Source of the DNA: an uncultured Fluviicola sp.
GTDB taxonomy: Bacteria > Bacteroidota > Bacteroidia > Flavobacteriales_D > Crocinitomicaceae
DNA length: 64,000 nt
Direction: 5' to 3'
NCBI RefSeq assembly: GCF_902168135.1
Contig: NZ_CABHOL010000049.1
Location: 1-64,000, forward strand
The translations under genes and the position numbers were made by a program. Below are positions 29,625-37,347 of the stretch, piece by piece (within the stretch, counting starts at the first letter, position 1; each line of letters opens with the position of its first letter). Below the pieces are notes generated by a model. That model was not told where the DNA came from. It searched no databases and saw only the letters and a list, made by a program, of their open reading frames with translations.

Positions 29625-30812
29625 TTAAGCGATGATTTCAGTAACCTGACCAGCACCTACTGTACGACCACCCTCACGGATAGCGAAACGTAGACCTTTG
29701 TCCATTGCTACAGGTACGATCAACTTAACATTGATTGTTACGTTATCACCTGGCATAACCATCTCACGTCCGTCTGTCAAGAAAATCTCTCCAGTTACGT
29801 CAGTTGTACGGAAGTAGAACTGAGGACGGTATTTGTTATGGAATGGAGTGTGACGACCACCTTCTTCTTTCTTCAATACATAGATTTCAGCTTTGAAGTC
29901 AGCATGAGGCTTAACAGATCCTGGCTTACAAATAACCATACCACGCTTGATTTGAGACTTCTCAATACCACGTAATAAAAGACCTACGTTATCACCAGCT
30001 TCTCCACGATCCAAGATCTTACGGAACATCTCAACCCCAGTTACAGTAGAAGTCAATTTCTCTTCACCCATACCCAAGATTTCAACCGGATCTCCGGAGT
30101 TAATAACTCCAGTTTCGATACGTCCTGTTGCTACTGTACCACGACCTGTAATCGTAAATACGTCTTCAACCGGCATCAAGAATGGCTTATCAACATCACG
30201 AGGAGGTAGTTCGATGTAGCTATCAACTGCATCCATCAACTCATCAACTTTAGCAACCCACTCTGGCTCACCGTTCAATGCACCTAGTGCAGAACCCTGA
30301 ATAACCGGCGCATTGTCACCATCGTAATCGTAGAAAGACAACAATTCACGAACTTCCATTTCAACTAGCTCTAACAACTCAGCGTCATCTACCATATCCA
30401 CTTTATTCATGAATACAACTAGACGAGGAACACCAACTTGTTTTCCTAATAGGATGTGCTCGCGAGTTTGTGGCATCGGTCCGTCAGTAGCAGCAACTAC
30501 AAGGATCGCTCCGTCCATCTGCGCAGCTCCAGTAACCATGTTCTTTACGTAATCCGCGTGACCTGGACAGTCAACGTGTGCGTAGTGACGGTTAGCTGTT
30601 TCGTACTCGATGTGTGACGTGTTAATAGTAATACCACGCTCTTTTTCTTCCGGTGCGTTGTCAATTGAAGAGAAATCACGAACGGCAGCTAATCCTTTAG
30701 CAGCCAATACGCTTGAAATAGCCGCAGTCAAAGTGGTCTTACCGTGGTCAACGTGACCAATAGTACCAATGTTTACGTGCGGTTTGGAACGATTAAAACT
30801 TTCCTTAGCCAT
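29625..30812 (-). CDS. tuf: Elongation factor Tu
   Basis: GTPase of 395 aa that delivers aminoacyl-tRNA to the ribosome. G1 is GHVDHGKT (about residues 19-26), the switch I region includes KERGITIN, G3 is DCPGH and G4 is NKVD. Domains II and III are complete to [10 protein letters not shown]. The gene is preceded by four tRNA genes and followed by tRNA-Trp, so the primary transcript must be processed. Confidence 0.99.
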   Translation of the reverse strand: MAKESFNRSKPHVNIGTIGHVDHGKTTLTAAISSVLAAKGLAAVRDFSSIDNAPEEKERGITINTSHIEYETANRHYAHVDCPGHADYVKNMVTGAAQMDGAILVVAATDGPMPQTREHILLGKQVGVPRLVVFMNKVDMVDDAELLELVEMEVRELLSFYDYDGDNAPVIQGSALGALNGEPEWVAKVDELMDAVDSYIELPPRDVDKPFLMPVEDVFTITGRGTVATGRIETGVINSGDPVEILGMGEEKLTSTVTGVEMFRKILDRGEAGDNVGLLLRGIEKSQIKRGMVICKPGSVKPHADFKAEIYVLKKEEGGRHTPFHNKYRPQFYFRTTDVTGEIFLTDGREMVMPGDNVTINVKLIVPVAMDKGLRFAIREGGRTVGAGQVTEIIA

Positions 30813-30897
30813 TTGTTTTTATTTGTTACGTAGTTAATAAACCTTTTTCTTACAATACAAAATTTCACCCATAAACCAAATGAGTGAATCCCTGCAG

Positions 30898-30969
30898 AGC
30901 CAATGACGAGATTTGAACTCGTGGCCTCTTCCTTACCAAGGAAGCGCTCTACCCCTGAGCTACACCGGC
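30898..30969 (-). tRNA. tRNA-Thr (GGT)
   Basis: This is a 72-nt cloverleaf. Acceptor GCCGGTG pairs with CATTGGC (two G-U pairs), with discriminator T. The anticodon loop TTGGTAA reads GGT and the T loop is TTCAAAT. It is the last of four tRNAs before tuf. Confidence 0.95.
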
Positions 30970-30992
30970 CTATTCTTTTGAATCGTAATTTG

Positions 30993-31065
30993 AGCGGGAG
31001 ACGAGATTCGAACTCGCGACCCTCAGCTTGGAAGGCTGACGCTCTACCAACTGAGCTACTCCCGC
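30993..31065 (-). tRNA. tRNA-Gly (TCC)
   Basis: This is a 73-nt cloverleaf. Acceptor GCGGGAG pairs with CTCCCGC, with discriminator T. The anticodon loop CTTCCAA reads TCC and the T loop is TTCGAAT. Confidence 0.96.
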
Positions 31066-31088
31066 TTATAATAATTCTTAACTTGTCG

Positions 31089-31170
31089 TGGGAGTGGCTG
31101 GACTCGAACCAGCGATACCGTGAGGTGACAGATTTACAGTCTGCTGCAATAGCCACTATGCGACACTCCC
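31089..31170 (-). tRNA. tRNA-Tyr (GTA)
   Basis: This is an 82-nt class II tRNA with a long variable arm. Acceptor GGGAGTG pairs with CACTCCC, with discriminator A. The anticodon loop CTGTAAA reads GTA and the T loop is TTCGAGT. Confidence 0.96.
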
Positions 31171-31183
31171 ATCCTTTAATGCG

Positions 31184-31257
31184 AGCCGGTGGAGGGACTC
31201 GAACCCCCGACCTGCTGATTACAAATCAGCTGCTCTAGCCAGCTGAGCTACACCGGC
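31184..31257 (-). tRNA. tRNA-Thr (TGT)
   Basis: This is a 74-nt cloverleaf. Acceptor GCCGGTG pairs with CACCGGC, with discriminator T. The anticodon loop TTTGTAA reads TGT and the T loop is TTCGAGT. It is the first gene of the tRNA-tuf transcript. Confidence 0.96.
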
Positions 31258-31325
31258 ATTAAAGTTTGGTTTTTATATTACGATTTTAAAGAACGATTCT
31301 TAAAGTGTTTTCCCGTTTGGGTTTG

Positions 31326-31355
31326 CAAATGTAGTAAAGAAATAAACAACTGCAA
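31326..31355 (-). promoter_or_regulatory. Promoter of the tRNA-tuf-secE-nusG-rpl-rpo block
   Basis: On the minus strand TACATTTG (31333-31326) matches the -7 consensus TAnnTTTG, and TTG (31355-31353) lies 19 nt upstream. Transcription would start near 31320, about 60 nt before the first tRNA. Confidence 0.75.
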
Positions 31356-31371
31356 GCGTTTGAATGAAAAA

Positions 31372-31409
31372 AAATTAAAAAAAAATAAGCGGCCTTTTGG
31401 ACCGCTTAT
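31372..31409 (-). terminator. Intrinsic terminator after hpf
   Basis: The hairpin ATAAGCGG-cc-TTTT-gga-CCGCTTAT (31385-31409) lies 22 bp after the hpf stop. The A run on the plus strand (31369-31384) becomes a U tract on the minus-strand transcript. It insulates the hpf operon from the tRNA-tuf promoter. Confidence 0.85.
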
Positions 31410-31431
31410 GTAAATTATTCATTTTCAATTA

Positions 31432-31728
31432 CTAATTCGCTAACTTGCCTTTATATTTTTTTACCTGTGTTCGCAAGGCATCGACACACAAATCAGCCGC
31501 TTCTTCAAAAGATTTGCATTGTTTCTTGGCAAACAATTCTTTTCCGGGCATTAATATTTTCACTTCTGCTATCTTGTTTTCCTTGTCCGAATTCTTATCC
31601 AATCGTAAAAAAACTTCCCCAACAATGATGTGATCAAAAAAAACCTGTAGTTTTTCCACTTTGTCATTAATGAAATTAATCAATTTTTGATCCGCTTTAA
31701 AATGGATAGAATGCACTTTAACGTCCAT
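31432..31728 (-). CDS. hpf: Ribosome hibernation-promoting factor, short form
   Basis: Product of 98 aa of the S30AE/RaiA family. It has the beta-alpha-beta-beta-beta-alpha pattern with DVKVHSIHFKADQKLINFINDKVEKL at the start and KSFEEAADLCVDALRTQVKKYKGKL at the end. It binds the 30S decoding region in stationary phase. The long-form C-terminal dimerisation domain is absent. It lies 5 bp after xerC and is surely cotranscribed with it. Confidence 0.92.
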   Translation of the reverse strand: MDVKVHSIHFKADQKLINFINDKVEKLQVFFDHIIVGEVFLRLDKNSDKENKIAEVKILMPGKELFAKKQCKSFEEAADLCVDALRTQVKKYKGKLAN

Positions 31729-31733
31729 GACTT

Positions 31734-32615
31734 TTACTTTTTGCGCCCACGAGGGTGAGCATGTGAATATATCGAGTTTATTTGCGCGAACGAATTATGC
31801 GTGTAAACCTGAGTTGCAGACAAATTTGCATGCCCCAAAAGTTCTTTCAAAGTCTCAAGCCCTGCACCATTGTTTAACATGTGTGTAGCAAATGTATGAC
31901 GCAGGATGTGTGGGCTTTTTTTTTCCGCGTTCGTTACACTTCCAAGATATGTATTAATTTTTCGATAAACAAACTTTGACGATAATTTTCTACCATCTTT
32001 TTTTACAAATAACATTATTTGGCTATCAGGCCCCGGAGGCTTGAGTTTTTCGTAAGACAGGATGATTTCATGAAGATCTTTTCCTATCGGAATGATGCGC
32101 TCTTTATTCCTTTTTCCCAACACTTTGATTTGTGTCCTCGTAACATCTTTATTCTTCAACTCAATCAATTCACTTAGGCGGATTCCGGTCTGGTAGAACA
32201 ATTCAAACATGAGGCGGTCACGGATCCCCTCAAAATCGGAAGAAAACAATTGTTCTATGCGACCATTTTCAATTTCAGACTGTTTTACGAATTGCGGCAG
32301 GCGTTTTTCTACTTTTGGACCACGAATACGAAGCATGGGATTCTGTTCAACCTTCCCTTCTGCAATGAGCCATTTAAAAAAAGAACGCAGACAAGACAAT
32401 TTACGGGATACCGTTCGGCTGCTCTGCCCGCCTTCCAGCAATTGAACGATCCATCCGCGGATCAGCTGGTGATTCACCTCATTCCATTCTGAGGACCTGG
32501 AAATTTCTGCAAATACAATAAACTGGTCCAGGTCTTCTTCGTAAGCCAGGATCGTATGCTTCGAATAGCGCTTTTCTACCTGCAGATAATGTATGAAGGA
32601 ATCTTTGTAAGACAT
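31734..32615 (-). CDS. xerC: Tyrosine recombinase XerC/XerD
   Basis: Product of 293 aa that resolves chromosome dimers at dif. The N-terminal SAM-like domain (YLQVEKRYSKHTILAYEEDL) is followed by the catalytic domain. Its Arg lies in GIRLSELIELKNKDV, its His-x-x-Arg in HILRHTFATHML, its His in ELLGHANLSATQVYTH, and its Tyr nucleophile in the same segment. It sits between rpsU and hpf, the standard Bacteroidota context, which argues for a housekeeping recombinase, not a mobile-element one. A TTG at 32627 would add four residues. The ATG at 32615 is preferred. Confidence 0.92.
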   Translation of the reverse strand: MSYKDSFIHYLQVEKRYSKHTILAYEEDLDQFIVFAEISRSSEWNEVNHQLIRGWIVQLLEGGQSSRTVSRKLSCLRSFFKWLIAEGKVEQNPMLRIRGPKVEKRLPQFVKQSEIENGRIEQLFSSDFEGIRDRLMFELFYQTGIRLSELIELKNKDVTRTQIKVLGKRNKERIIPIGKDLHEIILSYEKLKPPGPDSQIMLFVKKDGRKLSSKFVYRKINTYLGSVTNAEKKSPHILRHTFATHMLNNGAGLETLKELLGHANLSATQVYTHNSFAQINSIYSHAHPRGRKK

Positions 32616-32635
32616 AACAGAAAACAAGGTACAAA

Positions 32636-32671
32636 AAAACCCTGATCCCGTATGTACGGGATCAGGGTTTT
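32636..32671 (-). terminator. Intrinsic terminator after rpsU
   Basis: A 17-bp-arm palindrome (AAAACCCTGATCCCGTA, TG loop) lies between the rpsU stop and the xerC start. The A-rich left side gives a U tract on the minus strand. Read-through would be needed for xerC-hpf to share the rpsU promoter. Confidence 0.85.
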
Positions 32672-32698
32672 CAATGTTCTAATGCGAATACCTCCGGA

Positions 32699-32890
32699 TT
32701 AAATCTCTTGAGATTTCATTTTTTGAGCATAAGCCGCACGAATGTTCGCTTGACGATCAACAACAGACGGTTTCACGAATTCTTTACGACGACGCAATTC
32801 TTTCATTACGTTCGTTTTGTCGTACTTTTTCTTGTACTTCTTAAGCGCTCTCTCGATGTTCTCGCCTTCTTTAACTGGAATGATTAACAT
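32699..32890 (-). CDS. rpsU: 30S ribosomal protein S21
   Basis: Product of 63 aa. VKEGENIERALKKYKKKYDKTNVMKELRRRKEFVKPS is the S21 signature. It is a small, very basic protein near the anti-Shine-Dalgarno region of the 30S subunit. A terminator follows, and a clear promoter precedes it. Confidence 0.96.
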   Translation of the reverse strand: MLIIPVKEGENIERALKKYKKKYDKTNVMKELRRRKEFVKPSVVDRQANIRAAYAQKMKSQEI

Positions 32891-32945
32891 ATTCTATTTA
32901 AATTCTATTGTTAGCTATTTATTGCCTATCCTATAATAGGGAGCG

Positions 32946-32974
32946 CAAAGATACATTATTTTTCTTTTCAACAA
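32946..32974 (-). promoter_or_regulatory. Promoter of rpsU
   Basis: On the minus strand TATCTTTG (32953-32946) matches TAnnTTTG, and TTG (32974-32972) lies 18 nt upstream. The leader is about 50 nt. Confidence 0.7.
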
Positions 32975-33042
32975 TACGTATTTCAAAAAAATAATTTGAT
33001 ACTGCGAAAAATAAATGGTTCAAAGGGTTAAAACAGTTCTAA

Positions 33043-33062
33043 ATCCCGATAGCTATCGGGAT
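33043..33062. repeat. 20-bp perfect palindrome, CCGATAGCTATCGG core
   Basis: ATCCCGATAGCTATCGGGAT lies downstream of the acyl-CoA dehydrogenase gene, with 'atggttcaaa' about 20 bp to its left. The same 14-bp core recurs at 55572-55591 in a similar setting. There is no clear U tract, so it is a repeat element first and a terminator only possibly. Confidence 0.8.
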
Positions 33063-33080
33063 CCAAAGGTTAAGGTTCAA

Positions 33081-33135
33081 TTTGAACATTTGAACATTTG
33101 AACATTTGAACATTTGAACATTTGAACATTTGAAC
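33081..33135. repeat. Tandem repeat of TTTGAACA
   Basis: Six full 8-bp TTTGAACA units and a partial seventh run without interruption into the stop codon of the acyl-CoA dehydrogenase gene (minus strand). There are no spacers, so it is not a CRISPR. Confidence 0.95.
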
Positions 33136-34274
33136 TATTTCAAAATCTCTCTTGAGATAACTAATTTCTGGATCTCAGAAGTTCCCTCACCGATGGTCAT
33201 CAGCTTCGCATCACGTAAGAATTTCTCTGCAGGATACTCTTTTGTAAACCCGTAACCACCCATGATCTGAACGGCCTCATTTCCGCATTTTACGGAAACT
33301 TCAGAAGCGAAGTATTTTGCAAATGCTCCCTGGGTCGTCATTTTTTGGTTTCTGTTCTTGTAATCTGCCGCCTGGAAAGTCAACAATTCCGCTGCCTCAA
33401 CTTCTGTTGCCATATCTGCCAGTTTGAAACCGATTGCCTGGAATTTACCGATAGGTTGTCCGAACTGCTCACGCTCTTTCGCATATTTCACAGATGCTTC
33501 GTAAGCTCCGCGTGCAATTCCACAAGAAAGTGCTGCGATAGAAATACGACCTCCGTCCAAAATGTGCATTGCCTGCTTGAATCCTTGTCCAACTTCTCCA
33601 ATAACCTGGGATTCGTGTATACGAACATTGTCAAAAATCAATTCTGCGGTTTCAGAAGCGCGAACTCCCAATTTATCCTTGATCTTTACGGCTGAGAATC
33701 CCGGAGTACCTTTTTCAATGATGAATGCAGTAATTCCGTTTGAATCCAATAATTCACCTGTACGAACCAATACTACAGCCAAATCACCGGATAATCCATG
33801 TGTAATCCAGTTCTTAGCACCGTTGATTACCCAATGATCTCCGTCTTTAACCGCCGTACATTTCATACGCATTGCGTCCGAACCTGTATTTGGCTCTGTC
33901 AAACCCCAAGCGCCGATAAATTCTCCGGAAGTTAACTTCGGAAGGTATTTTTTCTTTTGTTCTTCGTTTCCGTGGTAATAGATATGACCTGTACACAATG
34001 AGTTATGTGCAGCAACGCTCAAACCGATTCCTCCGCATACTTTTCCTAATTCCATCAATGCTGTTGCATATTCCAGGTAAGAAAAGCCGCTTCCGCCATA
34101 TTGTTCCGGGATATAGATCCCAAGCAGTCCAAGTTCACCCATTTTCTTCATGGTTTCCACCGGGAAATACTCATCAGCATCCCATTGGTTCATGTTCGGG
34201 CGAATTTCTCTTTCTGCAAAATCACGCACCATTTGCGTGATCATTTTTTGATTTTCGTTTAGTTCAAAGTTCAT
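33135..34274 (-). CDS. Acyl-CoA dehydrogenase
   Basis: FAD flavoenzyme of 379 aa that oxidises acyl-CoA to trans-2-enoyl-CoA. It has the N-terminal helical domain, the signature IGAWGLTEPNTGSDAMRMKC, then the middle beta domain. A C-terminal helical domain has RISIAALSCGIARGAYEASVKYAKEREQFG, and the catalytic Glu probably lies in MTIGEGTSEIQKLVI, as in short-chain/butyryl-CoA dehydrogenases. It stands alone; no other beta-oxidation genes are in the window. Chain-length preference cannot be read. Confidence 0.95.
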   Translation of the reverse strand: MNFELNENQKMITQMVRDFAEREIRPNMNQWDADEYFPVETMKKMGELGLLGIYIPEQYGGSGFSYLEYATALMELGKVCGGIGLSVAAHNSLCTGHIYYHGNEEQKKKYLPKLTSGEFIGAWGLTEPNTGSDAMRMKCTAVKDGDHWVINGAKNWITHGLSGDLAVVLVRTGELLDSNGITAFIIEKGTPGFSAVKIKDKLGVRASETAELIFDNVRIHESQVIGEVGQGFKQAMHILDGGRISIAALSCGIARGAYEASVKYAKEREQFGQPIGKFQAIGFKLADMATEVEAAELLTFQAADYKNRNQKMTTQGAFAKYFASEVSVKCGNEAVQIMGGYGFTKEYPAEKFLRDAKLMTIGEGTSEIQKLVISREILK

Positions 34275-34325
34275 GATTAACAGTATTTTGGGGTCTCCGT
34301 TAATTTTTATTTCGATTAATAAATT

Positions 34326-34853
34326 TTAATAGGCCACTAAATTAGTAATATTATTAGAGTAGTTTTTCAATTTCTCATTACCATTTAGAAAATTTAACCC
34401 TACCAGGAAGTTAAAGCCTGCCACTTCACCCCCGCATTTCTGAATTAATTCTGCTGCAGCCGAAGCTGATCCGCCTGTAGCCAGCAAATCGTCGTGGATC
34501 AATACGCGCTCTCCTTTTTGAACGGCATCTACGTGCATTTCAATGGTTGCAGAACCATATTCCAAATCATACGAATGACTGATTTTGTGGTACGGTAATT
34601 TCCCCGTTTTACGAATTAAAACAAAAGGAAGGCCCAATTCCATTGCCAGCGGATAACCAAATAAAAATCCACGGCTTTCAATTCCTGCAATTTTATCCAG
34701 TTTCTGGTCTTTATAAATAGATACCAAATGAGCTACGATTTCCCTGGATAAAGCAGCGTCCAGCATAATTGGAGTAATGTCTTTAAATACAATTCCTTCT
34801 TTTGGAAAATCCAATACATCCCTGATTACACCTTTAATTTTTTCTTCGATCAT
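34326..34853 (-). CDS. apt: Adenine phosphoribosyltransferase
   Basis: Product of 175 aa from the ATG at 34853. It converts adenine and PRPP to AMP. IRDVLDFPKEGIVFKDITPIM is the Apt N-terminus, and VLIHDDLLATGGSASAAAELI is the PRPP-binding loop. Adenine released from methylthioadenosine in methionine salvage (genes at 41-50 kb) would be its substrate. ATG at 34868 and TTG at 34913 are possible longer starts. The shorter one fits the family length of 170-180. Confidence 0.94.
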   Translation of the reverse strand: MIEEKIKGVIRDVLDFPKEGIVFKDITPIMLDAALSREIVAHLVSIYKDQKLDKIAGIESRGFLFGYPLAMELGLPFVLIRKTGKLPYHKISHSYDLEYGSATIEMHVDAVQKGERVLIHDDLLATGGSASAAAELIQKCGGEVAGFNFLVGLNFLNGNEKLKNYSNNITNLVAY

Positions 34854-34998
34854 GATTCCGCTATCCATTAATGCTTTGTTTTGAGACCGCAATTTTACGG
34901 GAGAATTTGACAAATTCCAAGAGATCGCTCAAACTTGCCCGATTTATTATAGCAACAACGCTATTTACCATGATTTAGTGTTCGGGAAATGATCTACT

Positions 34999-35190
34999 TT
35001 GCAGTTAACCAAAAAGGACTACCTTTTCATCTATGAAAAAAGGTCGGGGTATTACCAGACACAATTCAAGGTCGGTGATGCCTCGTTGAAAATTGATATA
35101 GAAAAGCGTGATCCAAAACACTATGAATTCTTCATTGGCTGGATGCCGATTTATAAACAAGGAAGGCAGCCGCACTCCGCAAAAAATTAA
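34999..35190 (+). CDS. Possible small protein, unknown
   Basis: An ORF of 63 codons from a TTG, in the gap between apt and the helix-hairpin-helix gene. The product is charged, with aromatic patches (YLFIYEKRSGYYQTQFKVG, HYEFFIGWMP), and resembles a small soluble beta-rich protein more than random translation. I do not recognise it and the start is uncertain. It may be non-coding. Confidence 0.3.
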   Translation: MQLTKKDYLFIYEKRSGYYQTQFKVGDASLKIDIEKRDPKHYEFFIGWMPIYKQGRQPHSAKN

Positions 35191-35205
35191 ACCTGTGGAA
35201 ATAAA

Positions 35206-36066
35206 TTATTCTACCACCAGGTAATGCTTCAATTTTTCGTACAATTCATCTGTCATTAGTACTGATTTTTTAACCTCCCGGAGTTCTTTGTAAAATCCGT
35301 TCTGAGAACGCATTTTCACGAGAGAATTTGCCAAATTCCAGGAAATGTATGGATGGAAGGATAATTCCTTTGTACTCGCTGTATTGATATTGATCTTCCG
35401 GATGTTCTCCGGATCGATCCGGATGTGTTTTTCCCAGACAGCAATTTTCTCAGGAGTTGCCTGCCAAACCTCGCTCAGCTGGCTCAATGAATAGAACCCT
35501 CCAAAATTATCTCGTGTCTTAATAATCTGTTTGGCATCAAAAGTCGAAATATCCTGCGCCTGCAGTAAATCATCCAAATCCGCACGGTTAATTTCTACCT
35601 GTACGAGTTTCTGCTCCAGCTTATACTCTGTCTGTTTATCCAGGTTTTTGGCTCTCTCCGGATAGTAGGTTGAATCTTTGATCAGGTTATAAAGTTCTTC
35701 GGGAATGACAAAGATCCGTTTCAATTCTTCGTTTGAATAGATTTTCCCGGAAGTAAATTTTAACACGACTGCACTTTGTTTTTCCGAAAGACCTAGTGCC
35801 ATCCATTCCTCCAGGGTGTAATCATTCGGATTAAAACGGGATAAAGGTCTGGAATAAAGCTTTTTATTCCGGTTTTTCCGGTAACTAAAACCGGATTCCC
35901 TGTTAAGCTTTTCCGTAATTTGTTTCTCGGCATCAGTCCATTGTTCAATACTGATTTCGGGTTTAGGTCTGAAATACTGGATCAAATCCGGAGCCACAAA
36001 AATAGCGAGCAGCAAAAGCGTGAAGATGATAATTCCTCGTTTAGTAGATTTTGAATAGTGGGTCAT
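35206..36066 (-). CDS. Membrane-anchored helix-hairpin-helix protein (ComEA-like)
   Basis: Product of 286 aa. One N-terminal membrane helix (about residues 11-25) is followed by several helix-hairpin-helix repeats: FNPNDYTLEEWMALGLSEKQ, VEINRADLDDLLQAQDISTFDAKQII and ININTASTKELSFHPYISWNLANSLV. Such repeats bind DNA backbone, and ComEA uses them in DNA uptake. This architecture is common and mostly uncharacterised in Bacteroidota. It follows the RfbD-like reductase by 10 bp in one operon with the PspC gene. Confidence 0.85.
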   Translation of the reverse strand: MTHYSKSTKRGIIIFTLLLLAIFVAPDLIQYFRPKPEISIEQWTDAEKQITEKLNRESGFSYRKNRNKKLYSRPLSRFNPNDYTLEEWMALGLSEKQSAVVLKFTSGKIYSNEELKRIFVIPEELYNLIKDSTYYPERAKNLDKQTEYKLEQKLVQVEINRADLDDLLQAQDISTFDAKQIIKTRDNFGGFYSLSQLSEVWQATPEKIAVWEKHIRIDPENIRKININTASTKELSFHPYISWNLANSLVKMRSQNGFYKELREVKKSVLMTDELYEKLKHYLVVE

Positions 36067-36076
36067 TTATTAGTCT

Positions 36077-36988
36077 TTAGCGGTAGTAAATCAAATCATG
36101 TTGCAGAATCGGTATTGTTTCCCGAATATCTTTCGGACGGTAATTTAATAATTTTTCAGCTTTCGAAAGATCAAAACCTGTCCTTGGAGGTCTTTTTGCA
36201 GCCTGGTTTAAAGTATCTGAAGAAATGGTTTCAATAGGAAGGTCTTTCAACCCCAAAGCCTTACCTACTTCTTCTACGATTTCGTTTACAGCTCTCGTTT
36301 TAGGTCCTGAAAGATGAAAAATCCCACGTTGATTTCTCAAAACAATTTCCACGCATCCGTATGCCAGGTCATCCGCCCAGGTCGGTGCACGGAACTGATC
36401 ATCTACCAGTTTCATCATTTCACCTTTCGGAAGTGCTTCCAAAGCCCACAGGATCATATTGGATCGCGACAAACCAAAACCTGTCCCATAAACAATGATC
36501 GTTCTGGCAATAGACCAATTGCTGTAATTATCCGAATCTTGCAGTAATAAGTTTTCTGCATCTACTTTAGACTGTGCGTAAACACTCAGGGGATTTACAG
36601 AATCTTCTTCTTTATAAGGGCCATTCTCTCCGTCGAAAACAAAATCAGTTGATAACAATTCGAAATGCGCATTAATGCTTTTCGCAGCATCAAAAAGTAC
36701 TTTCGTGGAAACAACATTTACCTGATGGCATTCCTCCGGATGCAGTTCGCAATAATCCACGTTGGTCAAGGCTGCCGTATGAATAATGGCTGTTGGCTTT
36801 TGATCCTTTACCAATTGGTTCACAGCATCTGTTTGAAGCAGATCCAGACTGAAATAATTGCTTTCCGGGCATTCCGGGTTCCTGTTCGGACCTTTTGAGG
36901 TTGCTATAAATGGAAGCTGGTGCTTCATACAGCGCTTGACAATTTTTTGTCCTAACAATCCATTAGAGCCGGTGATAAGTATTTTCAT
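36077..36988 (-). CDS. dTDP-4-dehydrorhamnose reductase-like SDR (RfbD family)
   Basis: Product of 303 aa. The N-terminal ILITGSNGLLGQKIVKR binds NADPH. IIHTAALTNVDYCELHPEECHQVN is the RfbD-type signature (A-x-T-x-V-D-x-x-E), and FELLSTDFVFDG with YAQSKVDAE supplies the Thr/Tyr-Lys active site. No rfbA, rfbB or rfbC genes are nearby, so it may be a general sugar reductase or act on a different substrate. It is cotranscribed with the PspC and helix-hairpin-helix genes. Confidence 0.85.
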   Translation of the reverse strand: MKILITGSNGLLGQKIVKRCMKHQLPFIATSKGPNRNPECPESNYFSLDLLQTDAVNQLVKDQKPTAIIHTAALTNVDYCELHPEECHQVNVVSTKVLFDAAKSINAHFELLSTDFVFDGENGPYKEEDSVNPLSVYAQSKVDAENLLLQDSDNYSNWSIARTIIVYGTGFGLSRSNMILWALEALPKGEMMKLVDDQFRAPTWADDLAYGCVEIVLRNQRGIFHLSGPKTRAVNEIVEEVGKALGLKDLPIETISSDTLNQAAKRPPRTGFDLSKAEKLLNYRPKDIRETIPILQHDLIYYR

Positions 36989-37000
36989 GAAAGTCCAGGC

Positions 37001-37240
37001 TTATAATTCCCAAATGGAAGCACGTTTAGATCTTTTAAATCCAAAATAATGTTTATGTTCTAAAATCCAGGCCATAATGAGGTAAGGAATCAAGGGAGAA
37101 CCCAAACCAATGCAGGTTGCATAGATAAAACCCAGACGCACTTTATTGGTCTGAATCCCTAATTTGGCTGCCCACCAGGAGCACACTCCGAAAGAGCGCA
37201 TCTCAAAGAAAAAAGCTATTTTTTGAAGGGTTCTTTTCAT
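37001..37240 (-). CDS. PspC-domain membrane protein
   Basis: Product of 79 aa. It has the PspC pattern: an N-terminal region with GVCSWWAAKLGIQTNKVRLGFIYAT, one membrane helix LIPYLIMAWIL, and a basic tail. PspC proteins sense or relieve membrane stress. This short stand-alone form is common in Bacteroidota. It is first in a three-gene operon with a -7 box just upstream. Confidence 0.82.
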   Translation of the reverse strand: MKRTLQKIAFFFEMRSFGVCSWWAAKLGIQTNKVRLGFIYATCIGLGSPLIPYLIMAWILEHKHYFGFKRSKRASIWEL

Positions 37241-37255
37241 TTGTTATTCCTCTTT

Positions 37256-37263
37256 CAAAAGTA
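37256..37263 (-). promoter_or_regulatory. -7 element ahead of the PspC operon
   Basis: TACTTTTG on the minus strand (37263-37256) matches TAnnTTTG. No TTG is visible at the usual spacing. The PspC start is 16 nt beyond it. Confidence 0.45.
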
Positions 37264-37347
37264 CGACTTTAATTTAAAAGTGAAAAGTCAGAAGTGAAAA
37301 GTTCCGAAATCTGCTCCCTGCTCGTTCCCCAAAAATCATCTTAACTT

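Noticed and set aside
30773-31156. 127-codon frame on the minus strand across the tRNA cluster
   Set aside because: It reads through three tRNA genes. The translation is tRNA sequence.
31734-32615. Integrase of a mobile element
   Set aside because: The rpsU-xerC-hpf context and 293-aa length mark the housekeeping Xer recombinase. No att-like repeats or cargo were seen at the tRNAs.
33081-33135. Short direct repeats that could suggest a CRISPR array
   Set aside because: Units are 8 bp and contiguous with no spacers, and no cas genes are nearby.
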